A stretch of DNA of 64,000 nucleotides from Quillaja saponaria (Eukaryota > Streptophyta > Magnoliopsida > Fabales > Quillajaceae), in assembly GCA_029379385.1 (NCBI GenBank), contig CM055609.1:8060001-8124000 (forward strand), read 5' to 3'. The position numbers and the translations under genes were made by a program. Position 1 is the stretch's first letter. Each line of letters begins with the position of its first letter. This document shows positions 60,913 through 64,000 of the stretch, one piece after another. The notes under the pieces were generated by a model that saw nothing but the letters and a program-made list of their open reading frames with translations, was not told the DNA's origin and did no database searches.

Positions 60913-60920
60913 CTTATATA
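60913..60920 (-). promoter_or_regulatory. TATA-like box upstream of the LBD gene
   Basis: The minus strand reads TATATAAG about 240 bases before the ATG at 60674. The spacing allows a 5' untranslated region of about 200 bases. There is no other evidence. Confidence 0.35.
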
Positions 60921-63803
<2,883 letters not shown>

Positions 63804-64000
63804 ATAATTCCAATGTCAGTATCTGTCAAAATTCTTATACAAGTCTACAATATTGTTATTTGTTAATTCCAATATGTACGAGGAAAAAAGAAAGAAGAAG
63901 AAGAAGAAGCATCCTCTGCACTCTGCAGTAGTAGAAGACCAATATGGAGGACATTAGATTCCTTCTAAACTGTAAAAGCTTGAGGTTGATTTTTTAGTAC

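Overview
This is a nuclear window from a eudicot plant. It is A+T-rich. Genes are split by short GT-AG introns inside long non-coding stretches. The protein families are typical of land plants: VOZ, LOB-domain and AP2/ERF transcription factors, a ROP GTPase, a UGT79-type glycosyltransferase and plant-type O-methyltransferases. The sequence does not fix the species.

Layout. 1-3190 is non-coding and repeat-rich, and holds a remnant of an O-methyltransferase (OMT) upstream flank. 3194-8040 is a tandem array of three decaying resveratrol-OMT-like copies on the minus strand; the first is interrupted by a hAT-like element. 8512-8922 (minus) is an intact intronless histone H3.1 gene. 9300-12400 is very A+T-rich and contains a telomere-like minisatellite (10931-11508). 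12792-18051 is an intact OPA3-like gene (four exons, 169 aa). 20030-24701 is a VOZ transcription factor gene with a one-base frameshift and a tandemly duplicated zinc-finger segment. 26632-28320 (minus) is an intact ELOF1 elongation-factor gene (88 aa). 29532-35975 is an eight-exon gene for a 621-aa protein I do not recognise. 37299-38675 is an intact single-exon UGT79-like glycosyltransferase. 39775-41574 (minus) is a GH5 glycosidase with a ricin-type lectin tail, frameshifted. 41800-47700 is non-coding and repeat-rich. 47744-50317 is a PDAP1-like phosphoprotein pseudogene with its introns still present. 50915-51350 is a small membrane-protein reading frame broken near its start. 52535-53165 is an RTE-type retrotransposon fragment. 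54949-55485 (minus) is an ERF group IX-like factor. 59738-60674 (minus) is the first exon of an LBD22/27-like LOB-domain gene. 62440-63803 is an intact ROP GTPase (seven exons, 196 aa).

The genes do not form a pathway or cluster; each is transcribed separately. The main theme is decay. Several otherwise well-kept genes carry single-base indels (VOZ, GH5, the small membrane protein), while the OMT array and the PDAP1-like gene carry many lesions. I found no clear new biological system. The most unusual items are the duplicated VOZ zinc-finger block, the degenerate telomere-like minisatellite and the intron-bearing PDAP1-like pseudogene.
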